Both the position numbers and the translations under genes were made by a program. A stretch of DNA of 64,000 bases, taken from contig CAZYQW010000077.1 in NCBI GenBank assembly GCA_964649825.1, positions 86,736 through 150,735 of the forward strand, in the 5' to 3' direction. The DNA is from CAZYQW01 sp964649825 (lineage in GTDB: Bacteria; Planctomycetota; B15-G4; JADJEK01). The notes below the pieces were generated by a model, which had not been told where the DNA came from, did no database searches, and worked only from the letters and a program-made list of their open reading frames with translations. Positions 1 through 9,040 of this stretch are shown in pieces. Position 1 is the first letter of the stretch; each line of letters starts with the position of its first letter.

Positions 1-2
1 AC

Positions 3-254
3 GAGACCGTGGCGGTGCGCGAGAACCACTGGGGCAAGGACGCGTTCGAACAACTGATGGACAAGGACCTGCTCCACACGACATTCGAGGGTTCGATCGG
101 GTTGACCCTCTTCGCCCTCGACACCTGGGTCCGCGAGGACGAGTCGATTCCGGAGGACGCCTTCCTCTGGAACGTCGACGAGGTTCGACGCCGGGTGCTG
201 GAGGCTCGGAAGAAGGAACGAGAGCAGCGCGGCGCGACGGTCGAGGAGGGCTAA
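3..254 (+). CDS. C-terminal fragment of an unrecognised protein (runs off left edge)
   Basis: The frame is open to the left edge of the window, so only the last ~84 codons are visible. The product is acidic and soluble, with a helical, charged C-terminus (VRRRVLEARKKEREQRG). I do not recognise a family. A GTG at 9 could act as a start, but nothing resembling a ribosome binding site precedes it, so a gene entering from the left is more likely. The downstream ATPase fragment appears to join it at about position 250 without its own N-terminus, which suggests a recombination junction just after this stop codon. Confidence 0.5.
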   Translation, partial: ETVAVRENHWGKDAFEQLMDKDLLHTTFEGSIGLTLFALDTWVREDESIPEDAFLWNVDEVRRRVLEARKKEREQRGATVEEG

Positions 255-280
255 TCGAGCGCCGCCTCGACTACGACACT

Positions 281-1153
281 TTGTGGTCCATCTACAACCA
301 GACCCCCGGACTCGCCTCGGACAAGCTCAAGGCAATGTTGGAGACGGTTTGGCGCTACCTATCCCGCGCTCGATCGACGCGCGGAATCGTCTTCGCGTAC
401 GACGAAGCGCAGACCCTGTCGGGTCAGGCGGCAAAGGAGCAATACCCGCTCTCCTTGCTCCTCGATGTCTTCCAGTCGATCCAGCGCAAGGGCCATCCGC
501 TGATGCTCGCGCTGACTGGACTGCCGACTCTGTTTCCCAAGCTCGTCGAGGCGCGAACGTTCTCGGAACGGATGTTTCGAGTCGTGTTCTTGAAGAACCT
601 GACGGAAGAAGAGAGCCGCGAAGCCATCCTCAAGCCGATCGAGGACAACGCGTGTCCCGTGCGACTCGACCCGCCCGCCGTCGACACGATCGTCAAGCTC
701 TCCGGAGGCTATCCCTACTTCATCCAATTCGTCTGCCGCGAGGTCTACGACGTGTTCGTGCAGCGCGGCGAATCCTCATCGATCCCCGTCGCGGACATCG
801 AGCGGAAGCTGGACTCGGATTTCTTCGCCGGCCGCTGGGCCCGCGCCACGGATCGGCAGCGTGATCTCCTGGCGATCATCGCCAGTCTCGAGCGTTGCGA
901 CGACGAGTTCACGGTGCAGGAGATCGTGGAACAGTCGAGGCGAAGAACGCAAAAACCGTTCAGCAGCAGCCACACGAACCAGATGCTCGTGGCGTTGAGC
1001 ACGCAGGGCCTCGTGTTCAAGAACCGGCACGGCCGCTACTCGTTCGCTGTCCCCTTGCTCGGACGGTTCATTAGGCGCCACACCCCCTGTGCCTTGGCCG
1101 GCTCGGCGAAGACGTACGCGAGCTCCGCGCTCGCCATCAGCGCGGGAACGTAG
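281..1153 (+). pseudogene. AAA-family ATPase, 5'-truncated (no Walker A)
   Basis: Recognisable AAA/ORC-like (AAA_16 type) ATPase core. A Walker B motif GIVFAYDEAQ lies near residues 34-43 and the helical lid motif GGYPYFIQFVCREVYD near 142-157, followed by a winged-helix-like C-terminus ending in RYSFAVPLLGRFIRR. The N-terminal 80-120 residues that should carry the P-loop are absent. Protein-like sequence begins only at about 254 (LIERRLDYDTLWSIYNQ), and the upstream part of that frame is low-complexity shadow sequence. The TTG at 281 has no ribosome binding site. After residue ~265 the frame reads antisense through the lipoprotein fragment on the other strand, so the last ~25 residues are not native. 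Probably a decayed accessory gene. Confidence 0.6.
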
Positions 1154-1356
1154 TGTGGGAACTCGAGGGTCAACCGCTCGATCTCGTTCCGGATGCGTCC
1201 GGTATCGACGATCACCTCTTCGCGCGACGTCAGCACGAGGGCGCCGTTCGCGGCGCGGTAGTCGTCGAGGAGCGCCGCGAGCCGTTCGCCGGGGTGGGCC
1301 GACCCGCTTCTCGGGTGCGGCGCGAGCCCGGAGCAGCCCGCAATCGCGAGGACCAT
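1036..1356 (-). pseudogene. Lipoprotein gene fragment with TPR-like helix, 3'-truncated
   Basis: Starts with a hydrophobic stretch and lipobox (VLAIAGC, Cys at residue 8), then a helical region whose segment VPALMASAELAYVFAEPAKAQ resembles one TPR helix pair. The n-region of the signal peptide is missing from this frame. A neighbouring frame reads a basic stretch upstream (MKSKQNRRIANSA, from 1418), consistent with a frameshift near the start. The TPR stops abruptly where the sequence becomes the antisense of the ATPase C-terminus (about 1085), so the 3' end is probably lost. This is the second broken gene at this junction. Confidence 0.4.
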
Positions 1357-1435
1357 GAGCGGCGGAGGTCGATCACCGCCGCGGAGTTCGCGATTCGCCG
1401 GTTCTGTTTCGACTTCACGACACCGACCGACCGAC

Positions 1436-3103
1436 CTATCTATGGATGTCGACCGTCACCGCGTTCGTGTTCGAGAACCCGACCGGCGATCCGGGATCGG
1501 CGACGTAGACCTGCGTCCGCACGATCACGTCGAGCGCCGGGAAGGGCAGACCGAAGACCGCCTCGAACGTACCGTTGCCGGGGCCGCTCCCGCTCGTCAC
1601 GATCGGCGTGACGTAGAGGATCGGGAAAACGTGGGCCACGCAGCCGCCGGCGACGACGTTGGTCGACGAGTTCAGGCCGACGAAGATGAAGCCCAGCGCC
1701 GCGCCGAGCGCGTTCGTCACTTCGAAGCGGCCGACGCCGCCCTGCGCGATGCATCCGTCGACGGCGAGCTGGGGCACGAGCCCGCCGCTCCCCCCGCAGC
1801 CGACGCCGTACGGGGTCGCCATCCCGCCGCAGCTCGTGCCGCCGATCACTTTGGCGCGGCCGGAGTCGATGCCGTTCGCATCGGCGCGATAGGCGCCTCC
1901 GATGACGTCGTCGTAGCCGTCGCCGTTGCCGTCGCCCGCCCCGTCGACCGAGCGTCCGAACCGGTCCGCCGTCGCCTCGCCGCGGACCTTGTAGTGCGCC
2001 GCGCCCGACGGGCCGAGGAAGACGTGGATGGCGCCCGAGTCGAACCCGTTCTCGGCGTCCTTGTGCGCCCCGGCGATCACGTCGGCGAAGCCGTCGCCGT
2101 CCACGTCGCCGCCGTCGCCGACCGCCCAGCCGAGCTGCGCGTCGCTCGCGTCGCCGAAACGGGTGAAGAGGGTCGAGCCGCTGGCCCCCGAGAAGACGCG
2201 GCAGCTCCCGGAGTCGACGCCGTTGTCGTCATCGAAGAGCGCTCCGGCGATCACGTCGTCGAAGCCGTCCTGGTCCACGTCGCCCGCCCGGCTCGACGAC
2301 CAGCCGAACCAGTCGCCTGGACCGTCGCCGAAGAACGTGTGAAGCACCGCTCCGCTGAATCCGGAGTAGACACGCACGCTCCCGGACGCGCTTCCTTGAT
2401 CGTCGTCGAGCGGCGCGCCGGCGATCACGTCGGCGTAGCCGTCCTGGTCCACGTCGCCGCCGCCGGCCACTGTCGTACCGAGCCCGTCCTCGGCGCCGTC
2501 ACCGTTGAACTGATGGAGGACCGCGCCGGTCTGCCCGGAAAAGACGCGCGCGCTGCCCGCGTTCAGCCCCGAGTCGTCGTCGAGCGGCACGCCGACGACG
2601 AGGTCGGCAAAGCCGTCGTTGTCGACGTCGCCGCCGCCCGCCACCGACGTGCCGAGGAAGTCGCTCGAGCCGTCGCCGAAGAACGTGTAGAGGATCGCGC
2701 CGGTCTGCCCGCAAAAGACGCGCGCGGCGCCGCCCTCGATCGCGCCGTCGTCGTCGAACGGGGCCCCCGCGATCACGTCGGCGTGGCCGTCGTTGTTCAC
2801 GTCGCCGGCGCCGTCGACGGACGAGCCGAGCTGGTCGCCGGGGGAGTCGCCCCCGAACGAGTGGAGCACGCCGCCCGTCGCGCCGGAGAAGACGGTCACG
2901 CGCCCCGACGAAGCCCCGTTCGGATCGGCGGCCGGTGAACCCGCCACCACGTCCGCGAACCCGTCGTTGTCGACGTCGCCCGCGGCGCCGACGTCGTTTC
3001 CCAGCAGGTCGCCCGGCGCCCCGTGATGGTCGTGGAGAACCCCCTGCGCGGCCGCGTCGAACGAGCCGGCGACGAACAGGACGACGGTCAGGGTGAATCG
3101 CAT
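1436..3103 (-). CDS. Secreted FG-GAP (integrin-alpha-like) beta-propeller protein
   Basis: 555 residues. An N-terminal Sec signal peptide (MRFTLTVVLFVAGSFDAAAQ) is followed by about seven FG-GAP repeats of ~60 residues. Each contains a calcium-loop motif such as DVDNDGFADVVAG and a 'GRVTVFSG' strand, and together they predict an integrin-alpha-type beta-propeller. The last ~115 residues form a separate Cys-containing module that starts at PYGVGCGGSGG, has a GPGNG motif and ends DPGSPVGFSNTNAVTVDI. The same module ends the protein at 16424-18088. Signal peptide and calcium loops point to an extracellular or periplasmic calcium-binding role, but no enzymatic residues are visible. The gene is monocistronic and converges on the truncated region to its left. 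Confidence 0.9.
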   Translation of the reverse strand: MRFTLTVVLFVAGSFDAAAQGVLHDHHGAPGDLLGNDVGAAGDVDNDGFADVVAGSPAADPNGASSGRVTVFSGATGGVLHSFGGDSPGDQLGSSVDGAGDVNNDGHADVIAGAPFDDDGAIEGGAARVFCGQTGAILYTFFGDGSSDFLGTSVAGGGDVDNDGFADLVVGVPLDDDSGLNAGSARVFSGQTGAVLHQFNGDGAEDGLGTTVAGGGDVDQDGYADVIAGAPLDDDQGSASGSVRVYSGFSGAVLHTFFGDGPGDWFGWSSSRAGDVDQDGFDDVIAGALFDDDNGVDSGSCRVFSGASGSTLFTRFGDASDAQLGWAVGDGGDVDGDGFADVIAGAHKDAENGFDSGAIHVFLGPSGAAHYKVRGEATADRFGRSVDGAGDGNGDGYDDVIGGAYRADANGIDSGRAKVIGGTSCGGMATPYGVGCGGSGGLVPQLAVDGCIAQGGVGRFEVTNALGAALGFIFVGLNSSTNVVAGGCVAHVFPILYVTPIVTSGSGPGNGTFEAVFGLPFPALDVIVRTQVYVADPGSPVGFSNTNAVTVDIHR

Positions 3104-3217
3104 GGGACCTCCGAGTTCGGCAGAGCCTAGCGCGATGGCCCGCCCCCGTTCAACGCCTCCCCGCCGCGCCGCCGCGCGCGAGAACGCCGGTGTTTCGTCT
3201 TCGAACCCGCGTCCCCT

Positions 3218-4033
3218 TCAACGTTGGCACCGAGGGCAATGGTAGGTGGAGCGTTGCCCTCGCCGGGTCATGCGAATCGGCGTCCCGCACCGCGAGCACG
3301 GTTCGCCGGCGCGATCATAGACGAGGAGCGCTCGCGCGTGCCCGCCGAGGCTGCCGTCGGCACGTCGATAGTCACGGAACGTGGTCCCGCCGTCGCGGAT
3401 CGCCGACTCGAGCACGTCGCGGATCGCGACGGCGAGGCGATCGCAGCGGTCACGACCCACCCGACCCGCCGCGCGATGCGGGTGGATGCCGGCGCGGAAC
3501 AGCGACTCGCTCGCGTAGATGTTGCCCACCCCGACGACGACGCGCGCGTTCATGATCACGTCCTTCATTCCGGCGCGGCGGCCGTGCGAGGCGGCGTGCA
3601 GATACGCGCCGTCGAATCCGAGTTCGAGCGGCTCGACCCCGAGGGGGGCGAGGAGCGCGTGCTCGAGCGGGTCGTCCGCCGTGAACAGGACCGCGCCGAA
3701 ACGCCGCGGGTCGTGAAGCCGGAGGACCGCGCCGTCGTCGAGGACGAGGTCGACGTGGTCGTGGGCCACCACGGGCGCGGACGCGTCGACCCGCCGCAGG
3801 TTGCCTGACATTCCGAGGTGCACGATGATCGTCCCGGCCTCCAGCCGCAGCAGGAGGTACTTCGCCCGCCGTTCGACCGCGCGGATCCTCCGCCCTCGGA
3901 TCGACCGGCCCAGGGTGGCCGGGACCGGCCAACGGAGCCGGCGATCACGCACCACCGCGTCCACGATGCGGCGGCCGACCACGTGGGGCCGGAGCCCGCG
4001 CGCCGTCGTCTCGACTTCGGGGAGCTCCGGCAT
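3218..4033 (-). CDS. mutM: Formamidopyrimidine-DNA glycosylase (MutM/Fpg)
   Basis: 271 residues, normal length for Fpg. The N-terminus MPELPEVETTARGL carries the catalytic Pro2 and Glu3 that excise 8-oxoguanine and FapyG. LHDPRRFG near residue 110 and the helix-two-turn-helix motif VGVGNIYASESLF near 170-182 are present. The C-terminal zinc finger is intact (CSRC...CPRC, four Cys). It acts in cytoplasmic base-excision repair. The start is fixed by the conserved MPELPEVE, since Pro2 must follow the initiator Met. The ATG shares one base with the stop of the DUF1294 gene upstream (TGATG), so translational coupling is likely. The frame stays open far upstream over the opposite-strand gene; that extension is not coding. 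Confidence 0.97.
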   Translation of the reverse strand: MPELPEVETTARGLRPHVVGRRIVDAVVRDRRLRWPVPATLGRSIRGRRIRAVERRAKYLLLRLEAGTIIVHLGMSGNLRRVDASAPVVAHDHVDLVLDDGAVLRLHDPRRFGAVLFTADDPLEHALLAPLGVEPLELGFDGAYLHAASHGRRAGMKDVIMNARVVVGVGNIYASESLFRAGIHPHRAAGRVGRDRCDRLAVAIRDVLESAIRDGGTTFRDYRRADGSLGGHARALLVYDRAGEPCSRCGTPIRMTRRGQRSTYHCPRCQR

Positions 4034-4308
4034 CACGCGCCTCCGAGGCGAAGGCCGAGCCAGATCCAGACGCCGTTCGCCAGCGTGGCGAAGACGAGCT
4101 TCCGACGAAACGACGACTTGATCGTCTTGTGCCGGAACGCGGCCGATGCAAGCCAGACCCCGACTGCACCCGTCGCCGCGGCGAGGACGAAGAAATGCGC
4201 CTCCGGGATCCTCCGCCAACCGCGCGCGGCGCGCAGCTTGTCGAAGCCCATGTAGAAGAACGCGACCACGTTCACGGCCGCGACGAAGCCCGCGATCCAG
4301 GTCCACAT
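4033..4308 (-). CDS. DUF1294 small membrane protein
   Basis: About 91 residues, starting at MWTWIAGFVAA. It shows the DUF1294 signature: an aromatic-rich first transmembrane helix ending FFYMGFDKLRAARGWRRIPE, then a second helix ending in the RHKTIKSSF element and a third hydrophobic segment. The family consists of small inner-membrane proteins of unknown function, often found fused to or beside cold-shock domains. An ATG 36 bases upstream is in frame, but family alignments begin near MWTW. It overlaps mutM by one base and the two probably form one transcript. Confidence 0.85.
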   Translation of the reverse strand: MWTWIAGFVAAVNVVAFFYMGFDKLRAARGWRRIPEAHFFVLAAATGAVGVWLASAAFRHKTIKSSFRRKLVFATLANGVWIWLGLRLGGA

Positions 4309-4429
4309 GGGAACGATTGAACGAGCTAGCGAGGCATGGCGCAACGCGTATCATGTCGCGATCTGTTCCCTCCGAGGAGGTACGGCCGAACGGCGCGGAT
4401 CTCTCGGCCACCTCACCCAACGGAACACC

Positions 4430-7243
4430 ATGACGGCAACGGCACTGTCGACGAAGGCGCCCCGATCGGCCTACGCGGGGATCCTGGTGCTCGCGTTCTC
4501 GATCCTGCTGTTCGAGATCACGCTGACGCGCGTCTTCGCGGTGATGATGTGGCATCACCTCACGTACATGGTCGTGTCGATCGCGATGCTCGGGTTCGGC
4601 GCGGCGGGAAGCCTGTTGACCGCTCGCGGCGACGGCCTGAAGGAGGGCCCGGCCTCGCGCGAGATCTCGCGCGCCTCGATCGCATACGGCTTCGCCGTGA
4701 TGTTCGCGTTCGCGTTCGTGACCAGCGTGAAGGTCGACAGCCTGAGCCTGTGGCAGGAGAAGAAGAACTTCTTCGCACTGCTCCTGATCTACCTGATCAT
4801 CACCGCCCCGTTCCTCCTCGGCGGCGTCGCGATCGGCACCGCGCTGACGCGCTACGCGCGCGACGTGAATCGCGTGTACTTCTTCGACCTGATCGGCAGC
4901 GCGCTCGGCGGCGCGCTCTCGGTCTGGGTGCTGAACCGCTTCGGTTCGGCGCAGGTCGTCTTCCTCGCCGGAGCGGCCGGCGTGCTGTCCGGCTTCCTCT
5001 TCGGTCTCGGCGCGGGCGTCTGGCAGACGGTGAAGAACCTCCCCGCGCTCGCCGTCGCCGCCGCGGTGGCGGTCGCCGCCACCGGCGGCTCCGACGTCCT
5101 GCGGATTCCCGCCAGCGACTGGACGGTTCCGTTCGCGCCCAACAAGGAGGTGAAGCGGTTCGAGGCAAGCCTGCTCGACGCGCGCATTCCGAGCGCGACG
5201 GCCGAGGTCGAAGTCAGCGTCGACCTCGACGGCCCGCCGCAAATCCTCGGCGGCAACTTCGGAGCCGTCGACAAGATGTCGGTCGGGATGCGCGCCGTCG
5301 CCCAGGACGGGACTGCGCCGACGATGATGCTGAAGGACGCGGGGCAGATCGAACGCTTCCGGTTCCTCGACGACACGTCGGCCGGCACCGCCTATCAGGC
5401 GTTCGCGGCGCGCGGCGCGAAGGAACCCGACGTGCTCGTGATCGGCGTCGGAGGGGGCGTCGACGTCATGACCGCGCTCTACCACGGCGCCAAACACGTC
5501 GACGCCGTCGAGATCAACCCGGCCATGATCGACATGGTCACGAAGCGTTACGACGACTACCTCGACGGCCTGTTCCGCCCGGGCGCGCACGCGTGGTCGG
5601 ACCGCGTCCACCTGCACAACTCCGAGGGCCGCTCGTTCATGCGGCACCGCGATCGGAAGTACGACGTCATCCAGATGAGCGGCGTCGACTCGTTCACCGC
5701 GCTCAGCACCGGCGCCTACACTCTCTCCGAGAGCTACCTCTACACCGTCGAGGCGGTCCGGGAGTTCTACGCTCACCTGAACGAGGGCGGCTACGTCAAC
5801 TACTCTCGATTCATCCTGACCTACCCGAAGAAGCCGCGCGAGACGCTTCGCCTCGCGAACATCGCCCGGACCGCGCTCGAGGAGCTCGGGGTCGCCGACC
5901 CGTCGTCGCAGATCGCCGTGTTCGTCGGCCACAACTGGGCGTCCACCATGGTGAAGAAGGGGGCGTTCACGCGGCAGGAGATCGATGCGCTCCGCGCGTT
6001 CGGCGAGCTCGAAGGGTTCCGCGGGTTTGCCTACGACCCGCTGCAGGAGCGCTCGAAACCGTTCCCCGCCAACACCGAGACGCGCCATCTCGCGCGGATC
6101 TTCTTCGCCGACCGGCTCGGCCGGCTCGACCTCGACGACGCGACGCGCGGCGCGGTCCTCGAGCCGCTGATCGACACCGTCGCGGCGCGCCTCGTGTCCG
6201 GCGACGCGGACCTGAGCCTCGAGACGGCGCTCGACGCGCTTGGCGACGGACGCGGCGTGCACGAAGCAGCGATCCGCGAGGCGCTCGGCGAGGCAGAGGA
6301 CGGCGCGCGCGACAACGCCGAGAACTTCATGGCCCTGCAGCGCGACTTCATTACGGTGCTCAAGGGCACCGACGAGGAGCGGGAGCGGTTCGTCGACGCC
6401 TACGAGTACGACGTCCGCCCGTGCACCGACGACGCGCCGTTCTTCTTCAACTACTACCGCTACGGAGGGCTCCTGAAGAAGCCTGACGAGGCGTTGAACC
6501 AGCAGAGCCACTACCACTACGACTACCCGGTCGGACACATGGTCCTGCTCGCGTCGCTGGGGCAGATCGTCGTGATCGCGTTCGTCCTGCTCATCGTGCC
6601 GCTCCGGCGGCTGAAGAGCCAGGGCATTCGCACGCGGGGCAAGCTGCGGTACTTCGCCTACTTCGCCGCGCTCGGCATGGGCTTCATGTTCGTCGAGATC
6701 GCGGTGATGCAGAAGGTCGTCATCTTCCTCGGCCACCCGACCTACTCGCTCTCCGTCGTGCTGACCTCGCTGCTCGCGTTCGCGGGGATCGGCTCCTACC
6801 TGGCCGGCCGCATCGAATCGCTGACGCGTGCGAACTTCCTCAAGCTGCTGGTCGCCATCGTCGCGTCGATCGGGATCGCGTTGCTCGGCGTGAACCACGG
6901 CGTCGCCGCGCTCATCGGCCTGCCGTTCGCCGCGCGCGTCGCGTTCGTCGTCGTGCTGCTCGCGCCGGTCGGTCTCGCGCTCGGCATGCCGTTCCCGACC
7001 GGCATCCGCCGGCTGAAGGAGGACGCCCCCGAGCTGATCCCGTGGGCCTGGGCGATCAACGGGTTCCTCTCGGTCTTCTCATCGATCTTCTGCATCGTCC
7101 TGAGCATGGCGATCGGGTTCACCAAGGTGATCCTGATCGCGGCCGCGGTGTACGCGGTCGGGTTCCTGTTGGTTCCACCGGTGCGCAGGGGACGGGGAAC
7201 GGCGGAGGCGAGCGCGGCCTCGACGTCATCAGTCGGTCCATGA
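4430..7243 (+). CDS. Polytopic membrane protein with spermidine-synthase-like methyltransferase fold
   Basis: 937 residues from the ATG at 4430. Hydrophobic segments fill residues ~12-230. A Rossmann domain follows with the SAM/decarboxy-SAM binding motif VLVIGVGGGVDVMTALYHG (around 330-350), the acidic strand end DAVEINPAM, and the polyamine-synthase-like loop IQMSGVDSFTALSTGAYTLSE. A second block of about seven transmembrane helices closes the protein. Several planctomycetal and proteobacterial 'spermidine synthase-like' membrane proteins share this architecture; their substrate is unknown. The loop differs from true SpeE (GVDS in place of the catalytic D-S/T-D pattern), so classical spermidine synthesis should not be assumed. 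The stop overlaps a possible upstream ATG of the malic enzyme gene. Confidence 0.85.
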   Translation: MTATALSTKAPRSAYAGILVLAFSILLFEITLTRVFAVMMWHHLTYMVVSIAMLGFGAAGSLLTARGDGLKEGPASREISRASIAYGFAVMFAFAFVTSVKVDSLSLWQEKKNFFALLLIYLIITAPFLLGGVAIGTALTRYARDVNRVYFFDLIGSALGGALSVWVLNRFGSAQVVFLAGAAGVLSGFLFGLGAGVWQTVKNLPALAVAAAVAVAATGGSDVLRIPASDWTVPFAPNKEVKRFEASLLDARIPSATAEVEVSVDLDGPPQILGGNFGAVDKMSVGMRAVAQDGTAPTMMLKDAGQIERFRFLDDTSAGTAYQAFAARGAKEPDVLVIGVGGGVDVMTALYHGAKHVDAVEINPAMIDMVTKRYDDYLDGLFRPGAHAWSDRVHLHNSEGRSFMRHRDRKYDVIQMSGVDSFTALSTGAYTLSESYLYTVEAVREFYAHLNEGGYVNYSRFILTYPKKPRETLRLANIARTALEELGVADPSSQIAVFVGHNWASTMVKKGAFTRQEIDALRAFGELEGFRGFAYDPLQERSKPFPANTETRHLARIFFADRLGRLDLDDATRGAVLEPLIDTVAARLVSGDADLSLETALDALGDGRGVHEAAIREALGEAEDGARDNAENFMALQRDFITVLKGTDEERERFVDAYEYDVRPCTDDAPFFFNYYRYGGLLKKPDEALNQQSHYHYDYPVGHMVLLASLGQIVVIAFVLLIVPLRRLKSQGIRTRGKLRYFAYFAALGMGFMFVEIAVMQKVVIFLGHPTYSLSVVLTSLLAFAGIGSYLAGRIESLTRANFLKLLVAIVASIGIALLGVNHGVAALIGLPFAARVAFVVVLLAPVGLALGMPFPTGIRRLKEDAPELIPWAWAINGFLSVFSSIFCIVLSMAIGFTKVILIAAAVYAVGFLLVPPVRRGRGTAEASAASTSSVGP

Positions 7244-7257
7244 TTGCGGAGTCACCC

Positions 7258-9015
7258 ATGACCCAGTCAAATCCTCGTCCTTCCGGCCGGCGCTTGCGTC
7301 ACTACCGGATCGTCGAGAAGACCGGGGCCGAGCCCTGGGCGATCGAGGTCGAGCAGGGAGGGCTGGAGTTGCTGCTCGAGCCGATCCTGAACAAGGGGAC
7401 GGCGTTCACGCCGGAGGAGCGGCAGCGGCTCGGGCTTCAGGGGCTGCTGCCGCCGGCTACGTCGGCGATCGCGGACCAGGTGCGACGGATCGCGGACGGC
7501 CTCCGCCGCCAACCGACCGACCTGGACAAGTACCTCTACCTCATCGCGCTCCAGGACCGGAACGAGACGCTCTTCTACCGGTTCGCCCTCGACCACCTCG
7601 ACGAGGTGTTGCCGCTGATCTACACGCCGACGGTCGGTCAGGCGTGCCAACAGTTCAGCCACATCTACCGGCGGCCGCGCGGGCTGTACGTCACGCTCGA
7701 GGACGTCGACCGACTCGACACGATGCTCGCGGAGTCGGCGCCCGACGACGTCGCGATCCTCGTGGTCACCGACGGCGAGCGGATCTTGGGCACCGGCGAC
7801 CAAGGAGCGGGCGGGATGGGGATCCCGATCGGGAAGCTGTCGCTCTACACGCTCGGAGCCGGGATCCACCCGACACTGACCCTGCCGGTCATGCTCGACG
7901 TCGGGACCGACAACGAAGAGCTCCGGACGGACCCCCTCTACCTCGGGCTGCGCCACCCGCGAGTGCGCGGCGCGCGTTACGACGCGCTGATCGAGGCGTT
8001 CGTCGCCGCGGTCCACCGCCGCTGGCCGCACGCGATCCTGCAGTGGGAGGACTTCGCGAAGGAGAACGCCTTCCGGATCCTCGACCGCTTCCGCGGTCGG
8101 ACGCCGAGCTTCAACGACGACATCCTCGGCACGGGCGCGATCGTCGCCGCCGCGCTCGTCAACGCGCTGAAGGTCGCGGAAGTGCCGCTCGTCGAGGCGC
8201 GCGTCCTGTTCCTCGGCGCGGGCGAGGCGTGCATCGGCTCGGCGCGGGCGGTCCTCGCGGCGAAGCGGGCGGCCGGCGCCGCCGAGGCCGAGGCGCGGCG
8301 GTCGCTCGTCCTGCTCGACACGCGCGGCGCGGTCAGCGAGGACCGACCGAACCTGCCGCCGTTCAAGGCCGACTTCGCGCTCCGTGGCGAGGACGCGGCG
8401 CGCTGGCCCGAGGCGCCGCGCGACCGCATCCTGGAGGCGGCGATCGACCACTTCCGGCCGCACGCGATCGTCGGGGCGACCGGCATCCCGCGGACGTTCG
8501 ACGAGAAGGCGGTCCGGGCGTTCGCCGGCCAGGCCGCGCGGCCGATCCTCTTCGCGTTGTCGAACCCTTCCGCGATGTCCGAGGCGCAGCCGGACGACCT
8601 CATGCGCTGGACGTCGGGGCGCGCGATCGTCGCCACCGGAAGTCCGTTCCCGCCCGTCGCCGGCCCATACGGACCGGTTCCGATCGCCCAGGCGAACAAC
8701 ATGCTCGTCTTCCCGGGGGTCGGGCTCGGCGTGTGGGTGGCACGCGCGACCGAGGTGACCGACGCGATGTTCGCCGTGGCCGCACGGGCGGTCGCCGCCA
8801 CGGTCGCCCCAGAGCAGCTCGCGCAGGGGAGAATCCTCCCGCCGGTCCAGGAGATCCGCTCGGTCTCCCGCGCCGTCGCGCGGGCGGTCGCCGAGGAGGC
8901 GATGCGATCCGGCCACGCGCCTAAGCTCCCACGGGACGAGCTCGACCGGAGGCTCGACCGCGAGACGTGGGAGCCGCGCTACATGCGGCTCGTCGTGGCC
9001 GGCGACGACGCCTGA
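7258..9015 (+). CDS. maeA: NAD-dependent malic enzyme
   Basis: 585 residues, close to the E. coli MaeA length. It carries out oxidative decarboxylation of malate to pyruvate with reduction of NAD. Seen in the sequence: the N-terminal malic domain with YTPTVGQACQQFSHIYRRPRG, the signature TDGERILGTGDQGAGGMGIP, the catalytic-Lys and metal-site region (WEDFAKENAF, then FNDDILGTGA) and the NAD-binding LFLGAGEACIGSA. The start at 7258 is preceded by GGAG at a 6-base spacing. An in-frame ATG at 7240 overlaps the previous stop (ATGA) but lacks a Shine-Dalgarno sequence. The gene is adjacent to the membrane protein above and probably co-transcribed, though no functional link is evident. Confidence 0.96.
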   Translation: MTQSNPRPSGRRLRHYRIVEKTGAEPWAIEVEQGGLELLLEPILNKGTAFTPEERQRLGLQGLLPPATSAIADQVRRIADGLRRQPTDLDKYLYLIALQDRNETLFYRFALDHLDEVLPLIYTPTVGQACQQFSHIYRRPRGLYVTLEDVDRLDTMLAESAPDDVAILVVTDGERILGTGDQGAGGMGIPIGKLSLYTLGAGIHPTLTLPVMLDVGTDNEELRTDPLYLGLRHPRVRGARYDALIEAFVAAVHRRWPHAILQWEDFAKENAFRILDRFRGRTPSFNDDILGTGAIVAAALVNALKVAEVPLVEARVLFLGAGEACIGSARAVLAAKRAAGAAEAEARRSLVLLDTRGAVSEDRPNLPPFKADFALRGEDAARWPEAPRDRILEAAIDHFRPHAIVGATGIPRTFDEKAVRAFAGQAARPILFALSNPSAMSEAQPDDLMRWTSGRAIVATGSPFPPVAGPYGPVPIAQANNMLVFPGVGLGVWVARATEVTDAMFAVAARAVAATVAPEQLAQGRILPPVQEIRSVSRAVARAVAEEAMRSGHAPKLPRDELDRRLDRETWEPRYMRLVVAGDDA

Positions 9016-9040
9016 ACGTCCGGCGGCGCGACCGTTCCGT

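Noticed and set aside
3218..6898. 1226-residue open frame on the minus strand covering mutM and the membrane-protein gene
   Set aside because: Only the last 271 residues are mutM. The rest is Arg/Val/Asp-rich antisense of a conserved protein, typical of GC-rich shadow frames.
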